This document shows, one piece after another, positions 60,101 to 64,000 of a stretch of 64,000 bases of DNA. The DNA is taken from the NCBI GenBank assembly GCA_001661245.1, contig KV454013.1, forward strand, positions 853,772-917,771, in the 5' to 3' direction. The DNA is from Pachysolen tannophilus NRRL Y-2460. Its lineage: Eukaryota > Ascomycota > Pichiomycetes > Alaninales > Pachysolenaceae. A program made the translations under genes and the position numbers. Each line of letters begins with the position of its first letter. The first letter of the stretch is position 1. The notes beneath the pieces were generated by a model that saw only the letters and a list, made by a program, of their open reading frames with translations, was not told the origin of the DNA and did no database searches.

Positions 60101-63100
60101 AAGATATGAGAAGTGCCTACAACTAATAGATGACTATATACCGACATATCCTACTCCGTATGAGAAAAATCTATTCTTATTGACAAGAACGAAAACTTTA
60201 TTTATGCTCCATAGACATGATGAGGCTATTAGAAATGCTTTAAGTGGGTTGAAAATGTTAAATATTATTATTGAAGAAGATGATGAATGGAATGATAAAT
60301 TTTTGGAAGAAGTTAAACCGAGAATTCCACTATCAATTGGCGAAATTCATACCCTAAAAAACATATCTTCAATATCGATCCCGCTGGAAAAAGAGCTCGA
60401 GATAGAAACTATTTCTAATTTAATTGTACCTGTTTTAGCTTCTGGAAGACTCAAATTGGCGAACACATTGACATCTGTTAACATTATTAACATGTTAACT
60501 TATGGTTCTTCGAGTGTTTATGCAGTCTCACTTTTAGTTCTTGCTATATCTATGACCCAGGAACATGGTAAACAGGCATTTATGAGAGCTATAGAGTATT
60601 CCAAAGTTGCTTTAAGCTTGGTGGAAAAAGATAAAAATGTTTCATTAGAAACTGGAGTAATTGTATATGAGCTCTATTTTGTGACATTAGCTATTTTCGC
60701 AGAACCGTTACAACACGTCATGAAATATTACGATGTTTTCATTTCACAGAGTAAATCATTTATAGACAACGGTATCAGTTTTAGTCAATTCATTGGAATT
60801 GGCATAAAGAATTTTTGTAACCTTCTTACAGGAGAGAATTTGAATGCAATACTATTCAAAGCTGAGATGGTGAAGTTTGATTTTGAGGCTGAACAACTGA
60901 CTTCACAATCGCTAAATGTATGGAACTCACTACATATTAAATCCATTAAGTGCTTAATTGGTTCAATTCCATTGGATGAGTTGGTACTAGAAGAGTCGGA
61001 TGAGCCCAACAGCTTCATTTACAGTGAATACCTGTATGCTTTCCACGTTATAAAGTTTTATTCGTGTGTAGCAATAGGTGAATATTCTAAAGCTATGCAA
61101 ATTTTTGAAGTTGAGATACCAAAATTTAAACGGATGTTTCCATTAACTTTATTTGATGCAGCCATTGCATTCTTTGGTTGTATTTTACTTTTAAAAGATG
61201 TTGGAAATAATGCGAGAAAGAAATCAGAGAGAAAGAAAGTATTTGAAGAATATTATGAATATTTGGAAACATGGTCGCTTACTAGTCCTTCTACATTTGA
61301 ATCAAAATTTTTAATTGTGAAGGCGATTAGTGCTCATATTTATAATATTGGACAACAAAGCGACATAGAAATTCTTGATTTGTTTGAAAAAGCTGCGGAA
61401 CTAGCTGCTAGCAAATATCAGTATTTTGATGAAGCCCTAGCTTACGAGAGTTGCTCTTTGTGGTTGTTGCAGATTTCTAAGAATAAAGATAGAGCAGCAA
61501 AATTTATGAAAGAAGCAGCGAGAGTTTACCATTTGTGGGGTTCAAATATTAGAGTTCAAAAATTAGTTGAAGAATATCCAGAATTATTATGTGATTATAA
61601 CTGGGCAGGAGTTGAAAATTATTCTTCGATTAAAAAAGCACAAAATTTTAGTAGCTCTACCAATCTGAGTGAATCTGCTTCTGTGAAAGCAATTAATTTA
61701 AATTCAAGTCCATTGCAAATGATGCTATCGAGTTATTTTAAGAACGAAATAAGTCCAAGTTATCTTCCAAATGCTCGTATCGACTCTACTATTAGTAGTA
61801 GCGACGAAGATTACGACAGCGAACACGTAGATGATGCTATTATGATGAGCCAGTCTTCTAGTGATGATTTATCGATTGATATGAAAACAGCTATCCAAAC
61901 TTGTCTAGATATTTCTGAATCAATTGACTCCGGTTCTATTGTTTTGAAGTTGATTAAAAATACGATGAATATATTAAATGCCGATTTTGCTGTGTTGGCA
62001 TTGAAAGACAACATAGGTGAAGTATATGTCGAGGCAGCAGCAACAGAGAGCCAAGTGAGATTAATCAGCCATGAACCATTAAGTTCAAGAAATGATCTTT
62101 GCCCCATTTCGTTGATAAATGATGTTATTAAGTTTGGAACTACAATAAATCGAGAAGATGATCCAATATACTTTTCTTCTCACTATAGAGATATAGATTT
62201 TTATTACAATGATAAACCAGGTAACATTGCCATATTGGGTATACCGATTAAAAACCAAACTGAAACCATTGGTGCTCTTTATATGGAAAATCAAGAAGTT
62301 CGTAAACACAGGTCATATAAAATTTTTACCAAGGAAAAAGTGGATTTAGGAACTTTGTTTTGTACTCAAGCCGCATTCTCGTTAGATAAAGCAATGCTTT
62401 ATCAACAGATGAATCACGCAACAAAGTTGGCTAAGGAAGCAACTGAGGAAAAGGCCAGTTTTTTGAATTCAATGAGTCACGAGATTAGGACCCCATTTAA
62501 TTCTTTATTGAGTTGTTCTATTTTCTTATTGGACACGGATTTAACAGATATTCAAAAGGAATACGTCGAAACAATTAGAAGCTCTGCCATGGTTACATTA
62601 AATATAATTGATGGAATTTTATCTTTTGCTAAGATTGAAAATTCTCTTGTTACCTTGGATAATATTCCATTTTCCTTAAATGATTGCATTGAGAGTGCCC
62701 TTCAATTGGTTTGTGAACAGGCTTCTTCCAAGGACTTGGAGTTAGTTTACTTGAATAGATGTGATTCAGTCGATACCATAATAGGTGATGTTACTAGATT
62801 CAGGCAAATAATCATCAATATCATTGGAAATGCTGTCAAATTTACCAATAAAGGTTATATCTTAGTTGAAACAAATTGTCGTAAAGTTTCATCTGATGAT
62901 AGATACCAGTTTACTGTCACAATCAAGGATACGGGAATTGGGATTCCAAAAGATTCTTATAACAAAGTTTTTGGAGCTTTTAGTCAAGTTGATGGATCTT
63001 CAAGAAGAATGTATGGAGGTGCAGGATTAGGTCTTGCAATTTCTAAAAAATTGGTTGATTTAATGGGAGGTTCACTTACTTTTGAGAGTATTGAGAATAT

Positions 63101-64000
63101 AGGTACATCTTTTTATTTTTCGGTTATTGCAAAAGTTCAGTTACAAAATCAACAAAAATTGGAAACTAGAACCAAAGCTTTTCAGGATATTTTGAATTCT
63201 AATGAAACTTTAAATAAACAAATTTTAATTGCTGATTCTTATAAATTGGGGAGATTAGCATTAAAAGAAGAATTGGAAAGATTTGGGTTTGAAGTTACAA
63301 TAACTGATAATCTTGAAGATACTTTAAAAATTTTTAAAGAAAAAGAATCAAAAGATGATGGTTTCAAAATTGTTTTCATAAATAATAAATTATTAAACTC
63401 TGAGGAAGATGAGGAGATTATGAATTTTTTAAATAAAAAATTTTCCAGTAAAACCGTTTTCATATTATCGGGGCAATTTGGTACAGTGAATCTGAAAGGG
63501 TTTTCTCAAATTTTATTATTACCATTCCAAAGATTTAAAATACAAGAAATTTTAACAAAGACGTATGTCCAGGATAAAAATCTTGATCTTGAGGAGAAAA
63601 AAACGTTGGGCCGAGCCCTGGAAATTGTTTCTAAAAAGGAAAATAATCTGACTTTTGATAAGACTTTGTTAGAAACATTGGCAGACAGACATCCATTAAA
63701 GATCTTATTAGCTGAAGACAACATGATCAATACCAAGGTTGCTTTACAACACTTGAAAAGAATGGGATATAAAGCAGACCATGCAAAGGATGGAGTAGAA
63801 GTCTTGAAGAAATGTGCCTCAACCTTGGATAAAACTGGAACAAATTACGATGTTGTATTAATGGATATTCAAATGCCAAACAAGGATGGCATTGCTGCAT
63901 GTTTGGAACTAAATGAGATCTATAAAGACAATCACATGCCTAAGGTTGTTGCATTGACTGCAAACGTCGCAGGCGAAGATAAAGAAAGATGTTTGGCATG
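57117..64000 (+). CDS. CHK1: hybrid histidine kinase Chk1, 3' end beyond window
   Basis: 2294 residues are in view with no stop; C. albicans Chk1 has about 2470. Order: an N-terminal protein-kinase-like domain (about 70-430) whose catalytic loop reads NNGLSSNSIF (262-271) and whose DFG is GFG (284-286), so a pseudokinase; a PknB-type AAA ATPase with P-loop GESGVGKT at 465-472 and a Walker B-like VDD at 613-615; a long helical middle; a GAF domain (about 1600-1755); HisKA with H-box MSHEIRTP (phospho-His 1788); HATPase with N-box Asn1905, DTGIGIP and GGAGLGLAIS; then a receiver with Asp2200-2201 region and phospho-Asp2250 (LMDIQMPNKDG). It is a cytosolic group X hybrid kinase, with no membrane segment. 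The conserved receiver Lys lies past the edge. Confidence 0.95.
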   Translation, partial: MPLYPNKNSNGGNEYKNHKNSFISDVTNNSGLMEINLVRDLQSHPENKPDFSLKELDNDSTIIDKSIIPNYTLISKIAPLTSNLISKYRGISVKDNKKVIVKLSLHSSALSILTKFLNEWHILGGIHEIIAPNKRKAVDGISDYVSDLPYTLPKNIKGILYPIEFIFNKETDSTALIYDNEEIPKISLKEKYIINSYRESSPAFFNQETSSTSSIKSMTSFNKLDFNRQALQRSKLQVLELIDIFIEILKILQKIHNYGVVNNGLSSNSIFIEEKNSSKVYISGFGLAFSLLTEDCTKGFRMRNRDYVKDLLPYISPESSGEFNRLADFRSDFYSLGIIMYELFLGFLPFDYSDSSQIIYMHVNQTPLDPSSIAPWLPVKLCSLIMKCLAKRASERFRSGNEIINSLLLIKRELTTVNNVDSIIHARPKLVIPKDIYGRNNEIEELITKYESMERGKINGLMVTGESGVGKTMMLDEFKSYLTSRKFILHASWKCNKFQQASSIHQIFVKIIRTALKRILTTNKKFIKKWRDLIIKNIDDLTIATDIFPEIKDLLGQKFLQSLSLDSHHKFNLDGRSPSQVLPLKLESRFTYIIKKLFALFASNANEGFTIIVDDTQYLSKGEVKLFDEIVSFIVENNYLPKSKLIFVFSKLSAEGQKDNNENLTFVKSQTAPLEKYDDQSYVKIERVWLGKLSFEGVEEYSRELLPDNFNNSSKGFIDKTLYDEFLYNKTPNVLRYTMGMLLLNGAFGLGDDDYSLIFKYENAISVKPNSLVDFFNYYTKSYSDKNTLKVLRFASCISTGYSFSLSSLAIVSGMSLKDTYTYLYPSLSILMIFPTTVNYKFPFHLIDSSCFPLKDLSEDDLWHLASNCSFKFCHDSLQDYLLNTLVDTQQFKKYQKLCALRLYESVNVDFLTSSKLFEMCRHFIDSSSIAEEHEFPIYRHVLTLAGKLAYLSYDFELALIYFETVREYFTRGNNLEDSNKQLDLTVVQLYYILKRYEKCLQLIDDYIPTYPTPYEKNLFLLTRTKTLFMLHRHDEAIRNALSGLKMLNIIIEEDDEWNDKFLEEVKPRIPLSIGEIHTLKNISSISIPLEKELEIETISNLIVPVLASGRLKLANTLTSVNIINMLTYGSSSVYAVSLLVLAISMTQEHGKQAFMRAIEYSKVALSLVEKDKNVSLETGVIVYELYFVTLAIFAEPLQHVMKYYDVFISQSKSFIDNGISFSQFIGIGIKNFCNLLTGENLNAILFKAEMVKFDFEAEQLTSQSLNVWNSLHIKSIKCLIGSIPLDELVLEESDEPNSFIYSEYLYAFHVIKFYSCVAIGEYSKAMQIFEVEIPKFKRMFPLTLFDAAIAFFGCILLLKDVGNNARKKSERKKVFEEYYEYLETWSLTSPSTFESKFLIVKAISAHIYNIGQQSDIEILDLFEKAAELAASKYQYFDEALAYESCSLWLLQISKNKDRAAKFMKEAARVYHLWGSNIRVQKLVEEYPELLCDYNWAGVENYSSIKKAQNFSSSTNLSESASVKAINLNSSPLQMMLSSYFKNEISPSYLPNARIDSTISSSDEDYDSEHVDDAIMMSQSSSDDLSIDMKTAIQTCLDISESIDSGSIVLKLIKNTMNILNADFAVLALKDNIGEVYVEAAATESQVRLISHEPLSSRNDLCPISLINDVIKFGTTINREDDPIYFSSHYRDIDFYYNDKPGNIAILGIPIKNQTETIGALYMENQEVRKHRSYKIFTKEKVDLGTLFCTQAAFSLDKAMLYQQMNHATKLAKEATEEKASFLNSMSHEIRTPFNSLLSCSIFLLDTDLTDIQKEYVETIRSSAMVTLNIIDGILSFAKIENSLVTLDNIPFSLNDCIESALQLVCEQASSKDLELVYLNRCDSVDTIIGDVTRFRQIIINIIGNAVKFTNKGYILVETNCRKVSSDDRYQFTVTIKDTGIGIPKDSYNKVFGAFSQVDGSSRRMYGGAGLGLAISKKLVDLMGGSLTFESIENIGTSFYFSVIAKVQLQNQQKLETRTKAFQDILNSNETLNKQILIADSYKLGRLALKEELERFGFEVTITDNLEDTLKIFKEKESKDDGFKIVFINNKLLNSEEDEEIMNFLNKKFSSKTVFILSGQFGTVNLKGFSQILLLPFQRFKIQEILTKTYVQDKNLDLEEKKTLGRALEIVSKKENNLTFDKTLLETLADRHPLKILLAEDNMINTKVALQHLKRMGYKADHAKDGVEVLKKCASTLDKTGTNYDVVLMDIQMPNKDGIAACLELNEIYKDNHMPKVVALTANVAGEDKERCLA

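Noticed and set aside
1-64000. Retroelements, DNA transposons, CRISPR arrays or prophage-like genes
   Set aside because: No reverse transcriptase, integrase, transposase, long direct terminal repeats or regularly spaced repeats were seen; all repeats are microsatellites or short dyads.

Overview
The window is a chromosomal segment from a budding yeast of the CTG (Ser1) clade, most like Candida albicans or C. tropicalis; I cannot fix the species. Reasons: strongly AT-rich intergenic DNA full of poly-A/T tracts, few and short introns with GTATGT/GTAAGT donors and TACTAAC-type branch points, very rare CTG codons of which at least one suits serine better than leucine, and a gene set typical of the group (FTR1, purine nucleoside permease NUP, the CHK1 hybrid histidine kinase, LicD-type MNN4-like and MNN2-family mannosylation proteins). 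One assembly gap (14082-14645) is present.

Layout, left to right. 1-4275: 3' end of SKI8, NIF3, the BolA-type iron regulator BOL2/FRA2, iron permease FTR1. 4276-9861: a long FTR1 upstream region, kinetochore CENP-I/CTF3, tRNA-Glu(UUC), the pre-rRNA nuclease LAS1. 9862-20059: VPS35, the gap, RPS29, and the ribosome-assembly factors TSR1 and REI1. 20060-31133: VAC14 with a 4-base first coding exon, a GAL80-like protein, a large MNN4-like mannosylphosphorylation protein. 31134-41715: SFK1, a PEX11-family gene, an MNN2-family mannosyltransferase, mitochondrial leucyl-tRNA synthetase NAM2, the Sec14-like CSR1. 41716-54908: NUP, 3-ketosphinganine reductase KSR1/TSC10, MRPL8, MIC12, eIF3e, ALG7, an HD-domain nucleotidase, RPL28 (one intron), EAF6, an alternative NADH dehydrogenase. 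54909-64000: a 2.2 kb regulatory region, then CHK1, which runs off the right edge.

Most genes are single-copy housekeeping genes, each with its own promoter; there are no operons. Recurrent themes are ribosome production and translation (LAS1, TSR1, REI1, RPS29, RPL28, MRPL8, NAM2, eIF3e), cell-wall and glycan synthesis (ALG7, MNN2-like, MNN4-like, with CHK1 as a signalling protein known to affect wall and morphogenesis in C. albicans), iron (BOL2 beside FTR1), and phosphoinositide/endosome biology (VPS35, VAC14, SFK1, CSR1).

I found no transposon, LTR element, viral relic, CRISPR array or clearly new multi-gene system. The most unusual signals are non-coding: a GC-rich perfect stem-loop between NUP and KSR1, three perfect or near-perfect dyads upstream of the GAL80-like gene, a dense GCGC/GATA/palindrome cluster upstream of CHK1, a likely 5'-UTR intron in RPS29, and compact foldable islands upstream of VPS35 and FTR1.
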